Of a DNA stretch of 64,000 nt, positions 7,720 through 16,974 are shown in pieces. The DNA lies in IMG/VR virus record IMGVR_UViG_3300017605_001488, positions 32,876 through 96,875 of that record. One strand, given 5' to 3'. The position numbers were made by a program, and so were the translations under genes. The stretch is from a virus. The number at the start of each line of letters is the position of its first letter. Position 1 is the first letter of the stretch. Below the pieces are notes generated by a model. It searched no databases. It worked only from the letters and a program-made list of their open reading frames with translations, and was not told where the DNA came from.

Positions 7720-10407
7720 TTACGCGGCTTCCTTGTATTTTTCGAGCGAGCCCCACGCACGCCCGACCTCAATGTCGACCTTGAGCTCCACGTCACCGGA
7801 CGGGTACGACTCCATGATGCGCTTGACCTGATACGCGACCTCGGGCACGGCGTCCTCGCGCACCTCGAGCAGCAGCGAGTCGTGCACCGGCAAGCACAAC
7901 ATCGCCGGCACGGCGTCCTCGCGTAGCCAATCCACCACGTCGACGATCGACCGCACGCAGTAGTCCGATGCCGTCCCCTGGATCGGGGTGTTCACGGCAC
8001 CGTTCTCGGCGGTGATGCGCTGCCCGTCGTCCTCGTCCGCGATGCGATGCAACGACCGGCGGCGCGCACGTTCGCCGTCCCACATCGTCCACGACTCGCC
8101 GGTGCGTCGCGATTCGGACAACCGCTCCTTGCACCACGCGGCCAGCCGCACGAACTTCCCTAGGATGGCGTCCATCACGCGTTGAGCCTCGGCAACGGTG
8201 CACCCGAGGTTCGCGGCCAACGTGCGCGCCGTCATGCCGTACAGCACGCCAAAGTTCACGGCCTTCGCCTGCGCACGGTGCTCCTTACCGACCTGCTCCG
8301 CGGTGATGTGCCACAGCATCGGCGCGACCATCTGCGCGGTGCGCTTGTGAAAGTCGACGCCCGACCTGAAAATCTCCTTCATCACCGGGTCGTTCGACAA
8401 CATCGCCGCGATGCGCAACTCCAGCTGCGAATAGTCCGCCGACAGCAGCAAGTACCCCGGACGCGCACAGAAGCAGTCGCGCGCCATCTTGCCCTCGGGT
8501 CCCTTGTACGTGGGCGATTCCGGGTCATCGACGCGGGGGATGTTCTGTAGGTTAGGGTCCTTGCACGACGTGCGACCGGACCGCGCGCCGTCGAGCAGAA
8601 TCGACGGGTGGATGCGCCCGTCTGGGCGCACGTGCGGCAACATCCCGATCGCGTACGTCGACCGCATCTTGGTGATTCGCCGGTACTCGAGCAACGCCGG
8701 GATGAGCTCGTGCTCGCCCTCCAGCTCCTCGAGCGTGTCCTTGTCCGTGCTCTCGTTGTCGTTGTCGGTGATTCGGATGACACGCAACCCGAGGTCCTTG
8801 AACAGGATCTTGCGCAGCTGCGGTGCCGAGTTCCAGTTCACGTTCGGGAAGTACGAGTCGAGGCGGCGCTTCGCGTCGAGCTCCTTCCCCTCCAAGTGCT
8901 TGTCGAACATGATGATGGCACCGCGGTCGGTCGGGATTCCCCACCGTTCGACCTGCGCGATGGCCGTGCTCGCACCGGCCACGATGCGATCCCACACCCG
9001 CTGCAACGGCGGCACCGCCGCGAGCGCCGGCTCGAACACCTCGCACAACGCCGTCGTCGCGACCGCGTCGCGCGCGTTGTATCGATACACCACGTCGCGG
9101 TTGGTGTGGTCCAGCACCGCGTACACCCACGAGTCGGAGTCGTGCGCCCAATTCTTGTTCTTCGACGTGCCGTGCGACTTCTCACGCACGACGGGCTCGA
9201 GCTCCGCGTCGATACCCAACGTCGACAACGGCGGCGGCGGCACCGGTGGCACGGGCGGCTTGCGCGTCTTGCTGTTGGCCAGCTTCGCCGGGTACTCGGC
9301 CAACGCCTTCTCGTACCGCTTCTCGGCGGCCATGATGCCGCGCACCTTCTTCACGGCCTCGACGGAGTACCGATCCTTTTCTTCCTTCATGCCGCCCATC
9401 CCGACGAGCTCGCACATGCGCGCGAGGTCGGCGGCAGCCTCGGGGTCGAGCAGCTTGCGCCACAAGCGCGTGTCGCCATCGAGACCACGCACGCGGGCAT
9501 CCCACTCGAAGTCCGCCGAGTTCTCGTCGTACTTCACGTTCTGCCCACGCTTGCGCGCGCCAACGTCGCGCAGGTACTCCAGCATGATGTCGACGGCTTG
9601 CGGGTCGGCAAACGCCTCGCCACCCCACAGGAATGCATCGCGCTCGCCCTGTGGACAGAACGAGATGCACACGATGCGGAACGACGGATCGTACATGAGC
9701 CCGGCGGTTTCCACGTCGAACGACGACCACGGGAACGAACGCAGGTACTTGACCGCGAGGCGCGCGTCGTCGGCGTTCTCGACGACGTGCACGACCCCGT
9801 CCCATGGTGGCGTCGACACGTTCGCTTTGAGCGCCCACGCCATGTCATCCTCGAACCACTGGCGCACGAATCGGTTTCGTAGCGCCGCCGACGGATGGAT
9901 GACCAGGAACACCGGCACCGGTTGGCGCGTGCGCGCGAGGAATGAATACCCGCGCCGGGTCGAGAACGGCGCCACCGCCCGACCCAACACGGAATACGCC
10001 GCCCATCCACCCACGCACACGATGCGTGTGGGCTCCGCCTCGATGGCGGTCTTGGTCAGGTACCCGCGGCACGCCTCGATGTGCGGATCGTCGGGACCAT
10101 CACGCCCGGGAAAGCACCGCACCGCGTTGTCGTACGCAACGGGACCCTTCCAATGCTTCGCGATCGTCTCGCGTAGCAACTTCCCCGACTTGCCGATGAA
10201 CGGTCGACCGATGGCGTCTTCGTTTCGGCCGGGCGCTTCCCCCACGACGAGCAAACCACCCGCCTCACCCTCGGCGTTGATGCACACCGTCTTTGGCCGC
10301 CCAATCTCCGGGAGGTTGCACCGACGGCATGCGTGGTCGACGTTGAGGGGTTCGGCGAGTTCCAACGCCACGGCGGGTGGCGACTCGTACAGGGAAAGGC
10401 GGCGCAC
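7720..10407 (-). CDS. DNA polymerase I with N-terminal family-4 uracil-DNA glycosylase domain
   Basis: An 895-residue fusion. Residues 1-200 match type-4 [4Fe-4S] uracil-DNA glycosylase: C27, C30, C98 and C113 as cluster ligands, motif A GEAPG at 56-60, and motif B HPSAAL at 171-176. Residues 225-460 are a proofreading exonuclease with DVE at 231-233, an NxxYD motif and a YNARD motif, apparently active. The rest is a family A polymerase: motif A DYSQLELR from 658, O-helix K715 to F719 (F is the residue equivalent to E. coli Phe762), and VHDSL from 841. The start is a GTG immediately after the upstream TGA. It is the replicative polymerase; the fused domain could remove or sense template uracil. 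Confidence 0.92.
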   Translation of the reverse strand: MRRLSLYESPPAVALELAEPLNVDHACRRCNLPEIGRPKTVCINAEGEAGGLLVVGEAPGRNEDAIGRPFIGKSGKLLRETIAKHWKGPVAYDNAVRCFPGRDGPDDPHIEACRGYLTKTAIEAEPTRIVCVGGWAAYSVLGRAVAPFSTRRGYSFLARTRQPVPVFLVIHPSAALRNRFVRQWFEDDMAWALKANVSTPPWDGVVHVVENADDARLAVKYLRSFPWSSFDVETAGLMYDPSFRIVCISFCPQGERDAFLWGGEAFADPQAVDIMLEYLRDVGARKRGQNVKYDENSADFEWDARVRGLDGDTRLWRKLLDPEAAADLARMCELVGMGGMKEEKDRYSVEAVKKVRGIMAAEKRYEKALAEYPAKLANSKTRKPPVPPVPPPPLSTLGIDAELEPVVREKSHGTSKNKNWAHDSDSWVYAVLDHTNRDVVYRYNARDAVATTALCEVFEPALAAVPPLQRVWDRIVAGASTAIAQVERWGIPTDRGAIIMFDKHLEGKELDAKRRLDSYFPNVNWNSAPQLRKILFKDLGLRVIRITDNDNESTDKDTLEELEGEHELIPALLEYRRITKMRSTYAIGMLPHVRPDGRIHPSILLDGARSGRTSCKDPNLQNIPRVDDPESPTYKGPEGKMARDCFCARPGYLLLSADYSQLELRIAAMLSNDPVMKEIFRSGVDFHKRTAQMVAPMLWHITAEQVGKEHRAQAKAVNFGVLYGMTARTLAANLGCTVAEAQRVMDAILGKFVRLAAWCKERLSESRRTGESWTMWDGERARRRSLHRIADEDDGQRITAENGAVNTPIQGTASDYCVRSIVDVVDWLREDAVPAMLCLPVHDSLLLEVREDAVPEVAYQVKRIMESYPSGDVELKVDIEVGRAWGSLEKYKEAA

Positions 10408-11088
10408 TCATCCACCCATGACTTCGAGCGTGCGCTCGATGCGTTCGGCGAGGTTCGGGATGCGTGAGATGATGGCGACCTCGCTCTTGAGCGCGGTGCA
10501 CCGTTCGACCAGCTTGTCGTTCGGCACGCCCCGCTGGCGCATGTGCTCGATGATGTCTTTGAGCTTCGTCGTCGACCGGATGTAGTCCATGTCGAGGTCA
10601 CCCGCGACGGCGGGCGGCGCGGTTTCGACCTTGGTGGGCAAGATCGGATCGTCGTTGCTCACGCCAGGCGGTGCGAGCTGCAACGGTGCGCCCGGCTTCT
10701 CACCGGTCGCCGTGACGGGCGGCGCCTCGACAACCGGTGTGGCAACCGCGGGCGGCGGCGCAGCGGGGGCGGCGTCGGCCTTCTTCTCCGCGGGCGGCGG
10801 CGTGGCGATCGTCTTGTTCGATGCACGCGTGCGCGTTGCGGGCGGCGTCGCGGCCGGGGGTGCGGCGGCGGTCGCCGGTGCGGTCGCACCGTTGGTGCCG
10901 TTCGGTTTGGGCATCTCGACGACGGGCGACAGCTGCACGTCGAGCGGCTTCGCGGTCTCGAGCAGCGCCAACACCCAGCTCACCTCACCGAATGCCAACG
11001 GCTCCACCGTGAGCTTCGCCCCATCGAAGCGCACCTTTCGCACCGAACCGTATAGGGTGACATTCGCCTCAAACGCTGTGATCTCCAT
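10408..11088 (-). CDS. Unknown protein with Pro/Ala-rich linker
   Basis: A 226-residue protein with an N-terminal folded segment (about 55 residues), a long Pro/Ala/Thr-rich disordered linker, and a C-terminal helical segment of about 70 residues (IRSTTKLKDIIEHMRQRG). The ATG at 11088 has a strong GGAGGA site. Its TGA abuts the GTG of the polymerase gene, so the two are coupled. The two-domain-plus-tether layout suits a replisome accessory that bridges partners. I do not recognise the family. Confidence 0.7.
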   Translation of the reverse strand: MEITAFEANVTLYGSVRKVRFDGAKLTVEPLAFGEVSWVLALLETAKPLDVQLSPVVEMPKPNGTNGATAPATAAAPPAATPPATRTRASNKTIATPPPAEKKADAAPAAPPPAVATPVVEAPPVTATGEKPGAPLQLAPPGVSNDDPILPTKVETAPPAVAGDLDMDYIRSTTKLKDIIEHMRQRGVPNDKLVERCTALKSEVAIISRIPNLAERIERTLEVMGG

Positions 11089-11129
11089 GATGGTCCTCCT
11101 TGGGCACCGAACCCACTTACGCGAACGCC

Positions 11130-12020
11130 CTACGGTTCAATACGTACAGCGTCCCAACAATCCAACGACGCCATGGCTGCCGCACGAACCGCGGCCTGGC
11201 TTACTTCATCGGGGTCGACCTTGGGCGGGAATCGAATCGCTCCGGCTCGATGCCCATCGAGACGCAACCGCAATGCGGCGGCGTACCCTGCCTCCCATTC
11301 ATCGCCGTCGGGCACGAACACCTTGGGGCGCGGTGCCTTTGCGACGGCGTCCATCACGCGATCGTCCGTTACTTTGCCGAGCGCTCCGACCGCGTTGGGC
11401 AAGTGCGCCATCGCATCGAACCCACCCTCCATCACGAGCAGCGGCTCATCGGTCGTGACGGACAACGCGCGACCGTTGAACATCACACCGTGCCGATCGC
11501 CGACGGGGTACAGGTACGGCACGTCGCACTTCTTCACCCACGCGCGCGCGATGAACCACGCCCACTTGTTGGGGTCGTCGTACTCGAAGATTGGAATGAT
11601 GACGCGACCGGCGAACCGCCCGATGACGCACGCGCCGAGGCGATGCTCGATGATCTGCTCGTCTGTGATTCCGCGGGCGTTCAGGAAGTCCCACGCCGGC
11701 TGCAACGATTCGGCGTCGTGCGTGCCGTCCTCGCCGAGGAAGTAGAACCCCTCGGGTTGCTCGATCGGCTTCGGCGGCGGCTTGTCGCCCTGCTCGACGG
11801 GGTCGTACTCCTCCGGCGGATGCGCCAACCGACCACGCGCCTCGCATCGATAGCACTCATAGCGCAACGACAGCACCGAGAACCCGAAGCTGCGTTTGCG
11901 ATCGGACTTGCCCACACGGTACTCGCACAACGGGCAGTCGATGCGGATCCACCCGGTATCCGACACGCGCCGCCCAATGACGGCACTGGCAATCAAGTCG
12001 TCGAAGAACGCATCACTCAC
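11130..12020 (-). CDS. DNA primase, DnaG/gp4-type zinc finger plus Toprim
   Basis: A 296-residue primase that would make RNA primers for lagging-strand synthesis. The N-terminal zinc finger is C29-x2-C32 with C56-x2-C59 (CPLC and CYRC). A catalytic core follows, with a Toprim segment LLVMEGGFDAMA and a second acidic motif FVPDGDEWEAG. The start is the GTG at 12020, overlapping the helicase TGA (GTGA), with AAGGGG upstream; the frame is open further but the residues there look non-coding. Primase and helicase are adjacent separate genes rather than a T7 gp4-like fusion. Confidence 0.85.
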   Translation of the reverse strand: MSDAFFDDLIASAVIGRRVSDTGWIRIDCPLCEYRVGKSDRKRSFGFSVLSLRYECYRCEARGRLAHPPEEYDPVEQGDKPPPKPIEQPEGFYFLGEDGTHDAESLQPAWDFLNARGITDEQIIEHRLGACVIGRFAGRVIIPIFEYDDPNKWAWFIARAWVKKCDVPYLYPVGDRHGVMFNGRALSVTTDEPLLVMEGGFDAMAHLPNAVGALGKVTDDRVMDAVAKAPRPKVFVPDGDEWEAGYAAALRLRLDGHRAGAIRFPPKVDPDEVSQAAVRAAAMASLDCWDAVRIEP

Positions 12021-13417
12021 GGCTTGAGCCCCTTGAGCGCCACAGCACTGTCGTACGCGGTGGCGTACGGGTCGTTGTCGTAGAACCCAAACGGCGCGAT
12101 GCGCGCACACGCGAAGTCGGTGGGCAACGGTCCGATGGTTTGCCCGTTGCGACCGAGGCGGTTCTTGAACACGTGCAGCTCGACTTGCTCCTGGTCGCGG
12201 AGGTTGATGGACACCCCGTAGTCAGCGGTGCGCGGCTTGCCCATCGAGTCCGCGGTGTCATCGATGTCGAGCTTCTTCGTCGCCTTGTTCTTCCCGTCGC
12301 CGCGTCGGGACTGCGATGCGGTCGCCGCCCATCGCTTCCCGTCGCGTGCCCACACGAACATGTCCTCGTACACCGACCCGCTGGCCGTGTAGCTGTTGTC
12401 CTGCGCGCGTTCGCTGATTCCTTGGGCGCGCATCTTGTCCGCGTAGTCGACGACCAGGACATCCATCTGCGCGCCCCACGCCTGCTCCGTGTCGCGAATC
12501 CATCCGCGCAACGTGCCCATCGTGGTCGCCTTCGGAGTGAACGACTTGACGGTGATGGCGCCCATCCCCGGCCGCCCGAAGATTTCATCGAGCCGTTCGA
12601 TGGCACCGCACGCGTAGGGCTCCTCGATGATGGCGTCGATCGGGATCCCGGTGAGGCATGCCTTGACGCGTGCAAGCCAGATCGGCACCGGGAGCTCGAG
12701 CGTCGCCACGCCAACGCGGAACCCTTGCAGGCACGACGCTGCCGCGTGTTGCGTGAGCGACACGGACTTGCCGCCACCGGACGGCGCGAGATAGTACAGC
12801 AACGTCCCGCGCATCCACCCACCGCCGAGCGAATCATCGAGCTCGAGGATTCCCGACTTCAGACGTTGGATGGTCTTGAGCCGTTCGAGGTGTTCAAAGC
12901 TACCCGGCCCGATGGCGACACCGACCGTGTCCTCGTACTCGCCGAGGTGCTTGGCCTTCTCCAACCGTTGCATCGCACCGTGCACGTCACCGCGCCGCTG
13001 GTATTCCGACAGCCCGGTCTCGATCGCTTCGCGCTCCATGCGCCGCTTGAGGATGGGCACGACCTCGGCGAGCAGCGCCTCGTCGGATACCATCGCACCG
13101 GCATCCTCGGCGGCATCGAAGTAGTCCGCGACCGCGACGATCTGATCGTGCGTCACCTTCCCTTCGGACATCCACCGCCGCAACCGTTGCATCACCACGA
13201 CGGTGCTCTCGGGACCGGTGCCGCGTTCGCGCGCGACGATGGCCGCCGCTTGGATCGCGAGCTTCGCCGACGGTGCTGCCAAGCAATCGGCCTCGACCTC
13301 GACACCGATGAGCGACCACGTCCGCGGGTGGCTGCACAGCACATACACGAGAGCGCGCTCGAACGTCGGGTCGAAGTTGAACGGCTCGCGACTACGTTTG
13401 ATTGGAGCAACGTTCAT
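12017..13417 (-). CDS. Replicative DNA helicase, DnaB-like
   Basis: A 466-residue RecA-fold helicase expected to unwind the fork as a hexamer. An N-terminal DnaB-like helical domain precedes the motor. The Walker A is APSGGGKS (near residue 210), followed by VATLELP, Walker B DVLVVDYADK, and ATASQSRRG as the motif-3 glutamine region. The ATG at 13417 shares one base with the upstream TGA (TGATG). GGGGGAG lies upstream. It is coupled to the primase gene downstream. Confidence 0.88.
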   Translation of the reverse strand: MNVAPIKRSREPFNFDPTFERALVYVLCSHPRTWSLIGVEVEADCLAAPSAKLAIQAAAIVARERGTGPESTVVVMQRLRRWMSEGKVTHDQIVAVADYFDAAEDAGAMVSDEALLAEVVPILKRRMEREAIETGLSEYQRRGDVHGAMQRLEKAKHLGEYEDTVGVAIGPGSFEHLERLKTIQRLKSGILELDDSLGGGWMRGTLLYYLAPSGGGKSVSLTQHAAASCLQGFRVGVATLELPVPIWLARVKACLTGIPIDAIIEEPYACGAIERLDEIFGRPGMGAITVKSFTPKATTMGTLRGWIRDTEQAWGAQMDVLVVDYADKMRAQGISERAQDNSYTASGSVYEDMFVWARDGKRWAATASQSRRGDGKNKATKKLDIDDTADSMGKPRTADYGVSINLRDQEQVELHVFKNRLGRNGQTIGPLPTDFACARIAPFGFYDNDPYATAYDSAVALKGLKP

Positions 13418-14871
13418 CACCAGACCCACTCCCCCGCGTACACCTTGTTGGCCAGATCGTCGTTCATCAGCTTGGCGGCTTCCTGCACCGACGCGATGAG
13501 TCGCGCCTGGTGCTCGATGGTCAACACCCCGGACACGCACGCACTGATCTGCTCGTCGGTCGCGTCACCCGGCAACGTGCGCAACGCGCGGTCGAGACGC
13601 GCCTGTCGTTGCATCAGCTCCCGCCCCGCGTCCGAATGCAACACACGCCCACCGCTGTAGTCGCTCGACACGGAACGAAACCACCCGCGCCGCTCCTCGA
13701 TGCGCTTCGGCGAGAACGCCCACGGGATGGGCATGGCTCCCTTGTTCTCGTGCTCGAGCCACACGTCCATCGAGAACGCACACCACGCCGCCGGCGCGAT
13801 GTCGTGCGCGATGAACACCTCGGCGGCCTTCACCAACAACCCGAAGTGCTTGCTTTGGGTGATGTGCCCGGCACGTTCCGACCGGAACGACCAACACCGC
13901 TTCTTCGTACGAGCCTCGACGGCACCTTCGAACCACCGTTGGAGCAAGTACGCCTTGCGTCCGGGGATGTCGGCGGGGTCGAGCAACGGTGGGTTTGGGA
14001 TCATCACGGGGGCAAGGTTCAGCACGGACACGGGACGCGGCACGAGCGGGTGCCGTTCACCCAACGCGACGGGATGCAACCGAATCGGGGCAACGTTCCC
14101 GCCGAGCGAAGCCTCGACGGTGTCGTCCTTACGCGCGAGCTCGGTAGCTTGCCGGATGACGGCCGCATGGTCGCGACGAGCCGGACGGTCGGGGGGTCGG
14201 GGCATCGATGTCGTCCTCTCCCCCGAAGGGGGAAAACGCGGCGCGCAGTCGCCGCCTTCATTCTCCGAAGGAGAATGAACGAGACCAAGAGACTGAGAAT
14301 GTAAGAAAGCTGGGGGTGCGTTTGATTTCCGGTCGGGGGTGTCTTTGAATTCCCCCGGGGGTGCCTTTGATTTCGACCCCACGGGCCGTCCGGCACCCGC
14401 GCGGGCACCGCCGCGCTTCTCCGCGTTGAGCCACACCAACGTCGTCCGTGGGATGGCACACCGTCCGCTCGCGACGACGTACGGCGGGCACCCGAGCACG
14501 CGTCGCACGTACATGAGTTCTTCCCCGTGCCGCGTCGACACCCGCCGCCATCCAACGGGCACGACCAACCCCGCCCGCACGAGCCGGTCGATGGCGTCCT
14601 TCGCCATCGCGTACTTGATGCCGTTCCGCTCGAGGTCAGACCGTTGCATGAGCAGTACGCCAGTGCGCGGTTCGCGTCGGGCGCACATCAACGTCCACAC
14701 GAGGTAGGTCGTGTTCCCCAACCGGCGCATCAACCGCGCCCGATCGACGCTCATGCTGCCGGCGACCACGCGCGCCAACGACGGCGGGATTGCTGCCGAT
14801 CGCGCGTCGGGGGGCACTCCGCCCTGCGGCTGCCGAGTCGGCGCCGCTTGTGACTTCGCCGGTGCGTTCAC
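13417..14871 (-). CDS. Winged-helix protein, possible replication initiator or helicase loader
   Basis: A 484-residue protein in three parts. The N-terminal region has a winged-helix-like segment (LGNTTYLVWTLM... DAIDRLVRAGLVVPVGWR). A middle linker has an AT-hook-like stretch (GARAGAGRPVGSKSKAP) and low-complexity sequence. The C-terminal domain of about 210 residues is of unknown fold, with several tryptophans. Position directly upstream of the helicase, and coupled to it by TGATG, suggests a role in origin binding or helicase loading. The start is uncertain: a GTG at 14871 is given, an ATG at 14754 is an alternative, and neither has a clear ribosome site. Two hairpins lie in the linker coding sequence. 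Confidence 0.6.
   Translation of the reverse strand: MNAPAKSQAAPTRQPQGGVPPDARSAAIPPSLARVVAGSMSVDRARLMRRLGNTTYLVWTLMCARREPRTGVLLMQRSDLERNGIKYAMAKDAIDRLVRAGLVVPVGWRRVSTRHGEELMYVRRVLGCPPYVVASGRCAIPRTTLVWLNAEKRGGARAGAGRPVGSKSKAPPGEFKDTPDRKSNAPPAFLHSQSLGLVHSPSENEGGDCAPRFPPSGERTTSMPRPPDRPARRDHAAVIRQATELARKDDTVEASLGGNVAPIRLHPVALGERHPLVPRPVSVLNLAPVMIPNPPLLDPADIPGRKAYLLQRWFEGAVEARTKKRCWSFRSERAGHITQSKHFGLLVKAAEVFIAHDIAPAAWCAFSMDVWLEHENKGAMPIPWAFSPKRIEERRGWFRSVSSDYSGGRVLHSDAGRELMQRQARLDRALRTLPGDATDEQISACVSGVLTIEHQARLIASVQEAAKLMNDDLANKVYAGEWVW
14219..14279. repeat. Pair of perfect hairpins inside a coding region
   Basis: Two perfect inverted repeats with the same three-base loop (GAA on plus, TTC on the message strand). 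One has 6-bp arms at 14219-14224 and 14228-14233 (TCCCCC/GGGGGA). The other has 10-bp arms at 14257-14266 and 14270-14279 (TTCATTCTCC/GGAGAATGAA). Both fall in the low-complexity linker of the winged-helix gene. No U-run follows either. Confidence 0.6.
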
Positions 14872-15192
14872 CGGGGACTCGTGTGCTGAAGAAGCGCTCG
14901 CAGGGTGCGCTGGAACGCCGGGTGGTGAGTTCGACTAACGTGCGGTTCGGACGAACACCGCACCGTCACTCGCCCACGCCGTCCCGGCGAACGCTTCCTC
15001 AGTACACGAACATGTCCGGATGATTGCACGGGGCGGTCCGATCTGCCAAGCGGGCGGTGCGGCGGGTTTCCAGTCCCGTCGCGGTGCTCGACATGGGGCA
15101 CTATGCATCAGCCTAACCCCGCAGCGCAACCGTCGCGAAACCAGCGGCTTTTCCCGATGAACGTGCGTGCACGCATGAACACGCGCCCGGTG
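14872..15192. other. 321-base gap between SF2 helicase and winged-helix genes
   Basis: No strong gene is seen here. It contains an inverted repeat GTGCGGT/ACCGCAC (14940-14946 and 14957-14963), a palindrome GCGTGCACGC near 15165, and a doubtful 57-codon reading frame listed separately. A short match to the conserved promoter core (GCAATCAT on the minus strand near 15021) lacks a recognisable -10. The gap separates two replication operons and is the most likely place in this block for a leftward promoter or an origin, but nothing decisive is visible. Confidence 0.4.
14935..15108 (-). CDS. Doubtful 57-residue reading frame
   Basis: A 57-codon frame from the ATG at 15108 (MHSAPCRAPRRDWKPAAPPA) to a TAG at 14935, with three cysteines. 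A weak GGGGTTAGG precedes the start. It is the best leftward candidate in an otherwise gene-free gap, but its composition is equally compatible with chance in GC-rich DNA. Confidence 0.25.
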   Translation of the reverse strand: MHSAPCRAPRRDWKPAAPPAWQIGPPRAIIRTCSCTEEAFAGTAWASDGAVFVRTAR

Positions 15193-16683
15193 TCAAGGCC
15201 ACTTTTCGATCGTGGTCGTATGCCCCTCGCCGAGGTAGGCATCGCGCCGCTCCTTCGTGTGGTGCTCGAGCCACTTGCACCCCGGGTGGATTCCGAACCC
15301 TTCGTGGCCCATGAGCTTCGCGGCCTCGCGGCAACCGCACCCGGTGTCGGCGATGTCGAACACCTCGAACGTGTTCTTGATGACGTTCCCCGCGGCGTCC
15401 TTCTCGACACGCATGCCGCGACCGATTCGCTGCAACGTGGCGATGACGGACTTGCCGCCGCTCGCAACGACCACCGATCGCAGCTCGGGCACGTCCATGC
15501 CTTCTTGAAACACGACCGAGCACACGATCACATCGAGTCGCCCGGCGACGAGGTCGCGCACCTGGCGCTGCCGCTGCTCGGTGTTGTGCGTGCCCCACAC
15601 GAACGCCGCGCGCAGCCCGGCATTCCACAACGCGCGCTCGATGGCCTTGCCGTGCTTGACTTCCTTGACGAACACGAACGCCGGCTTCTCGGCCTTGAGC
15701 GCCGCCTGGACCACGACCTTGTTGCGGTGCGCACTGCCGACGATGGCCTCGCGGTATACCGCGGCCCACGTACGCGCGTCGCTGCGTTGCGGGACTTCGA
15801 CCATGCGAATGTGTGGCTTCGCGAGCACACCGCCATCAATGAGCTCCGACGTGCGGGTACGGTGAATGATCGGGCCGAGCGTCGCGATGGCCAACATCGA
15901 TCGGCGGTCACCGCGCGCGAGCGGCGTGCCCGACAACCCCACGCGGTAGTACGCCCGCTGAAGGTTGTGCACGACCGACCAGAACGAATCTGCTGGCAAT
16001 ACGTGGCACTCGTCGACGATGACGGCCTCGACCTCGTTGAGCAGGTTGAACGCGCGCTGGTCACCGCGCTTGAGGGCGGCGGCGATGGTTTGGAACGTTG
16101 CGCACGTGAACCGGTCACCGACGGACCATTCGCCCTCGCCGATGCGCCCGACCATCTTGCCGGTCAACCGGTGCATCGCCTCCTCGGCCGCGGTGAACAT
16201 CGACCCGTCGAGCGCGCGCTGCTCGTAGCGCCGCGCCGCCTGGTCCATCAACGTCGACCGGTGCACAACGAACAACGTCTTGCACCCCCACACGCGCACG
16301 CATCCGACGGCGAGCTCCGTTTTCCCCGCGCCGGTCGGCTCCCACAAGATGCCCACGTCGTGCTTCACCACGGTACGCACGGCGCCGTCCTGGTAGTCGC
16401 GCAGCCACGCAAGGTCCGCGTTCGGATCGAACCCCGGCGGGCGCACGCGCTTGTCGACGATCTCGACCTGCATGCCCTCCTCGCGTGCGGCATCCACGAC
16501 CATCGGCACGAACCCCGACGGGAACGCGTCCGTCAGGATGTTGTACATTTGGATCTGCTTGCGGGATGACCGCCGGTGGTGCGCGGTCGGATCGGGGAAC
16601 GCTAGGTACTCGCGCACGAACCGCCGTTCGTCGTCGGTGCCCCGAATCACGCGGCTGTTGAGGATGTGCCGTTCGATCCACAT
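15193..16683 (-). CDS. SF2 DEAD/DEAH-box helicase, UvsW-like
   Basis: A 496-residue superfamily 2 helicase. Visible motifs are I (EPTGAGKTELA), II (IVDECHVL, a DECH box), III (GLSGTPLA), a C-terminal domain with FVFVKEVKHG, motif V (CSVVFQEGMDVP) and VI (QRIGRGMR). The N-terminal extension before motif I resembles phage UvsW/RecG-type branch-migration helicases that process stalled forks and recombination intermediates. The ATG at 16683 shares a base with the preceding TGA (TGATG). It ends a small operon with the HTH and ParB-like genes. Confidence 0.85.
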   Translation of the reverse strand: MWIERHILNSRVIRGTDDERRFVREYLAFPDPTAHHRRSSRKQIQMYNILTDAFPSGFVPMVVDAAREEGMQVEIVDKRVRPPGFDPNADLAWLRDYQDGAVRTVVKHDVGILWEPTGAGKTELAVGCVRVWGCKTLFVVHRSTLMDQAARRYEQRALDGSMFTAAEEAMHRLTGKMVGRIGEGEWSVGDRFTCATFQTIAAALKRGDQRAFNLLNEVEAVIVDECHVLPADSFWSVVHNLQRAYYRVGLSGTPLARGDRRSMLAIATLGPIIHRTRTSELIDGGVLAKPHIRMVEVPQRSDARTWAAVYREAIVGSAHRNKVVVQAALKAEKPAFVFVKEVKHGKAIERALWNAGLRAAFVWGTHNTEQRQRQVRDLVAGRLDVIVCSVVFQEGMDVPELRSVVVASGGKSVIATLQRIGRGMRVEKDAAGNVIKNTFEVFDIADTGCGCREAAKLMGHEGFGIHPGCKWLEHHTKERRDAYLGEGHTTTIEKWP

Positions 16684-16964
16684 CACCGCCCCGCGGCGCT
16701 TTCCTTCATCAGCTTCTTACCTTCGGCAATGAACGCCTCGCGCTTCTTCTCGCACAGCGCAGCCATGGTCTCGTTCCCGTCGTTGCGGAAGTACGCGGCG
16801 GCGGACTTCATGTCGACATACAGTGCGCGCCCGTCGCGCGTGCCGTCGATGTGCCCGTCGTTGACGAGCCGGTGGATGGTGGACAGGGACTTGATGAGCA
16901 CCTTCGCCACCTCGGCCGCCGGGCCAAATCCCTTCTCCAACATCATCGGGTTCCGTGCGTACAT
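16683..16964 (-). CDS. Excisionase/MerR-like small HTH protein
   Basis: A 93-residue protein. The start at the ATG at 16964 is set by a perfect AGGAGGT seven bases upstream. The central segment (AEVAKVLIKSLSTIHRLV, then GRALYVDMKSAAAYF) follows the pattern of excisionase-type winged HTH domains that bind DNA as small regulators. A helical, lysine-rich tail follows. Its stop is coupled to the SF2 helicase start. No integrase is present, so a regulatory rather than excision role is more likely. Confidence 0.6.
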   Translation of the reverse strand: MYARNPMMLEKGFGPAAEVAKVLIKSLSTIHRLVNDGHIDGTRDGRALYVDMKSAAAYFRNDGNETMAALCEKKREAFIAEGKKLMKESAAGR

Positions 16965-16974
16965 CGCTAACCTC

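Noticed and set aside
8489-10585. Very long plus-strand open frame antisense to the polymerase
   Set aside because: Ser/Arg/Thr-rich composition without domains, produced by codon bias of the real GC-rich gene on the other strand.
13417-14871. Frameshift or fusion of two separate genes in the winged-helix gene
   Set aside because: The reading frame is continuous through the hairpin-containing linker and no separate ribosome site is evident; the fusion idea is left as a question in the findings.
15015-15035. Possible fourth copy of the conserved promoter (GCAATCAT on the minus strand)
   Set aside because: Only the half-site matches; there is no TTGCAA at the right distance and no TATGAT-like -10.
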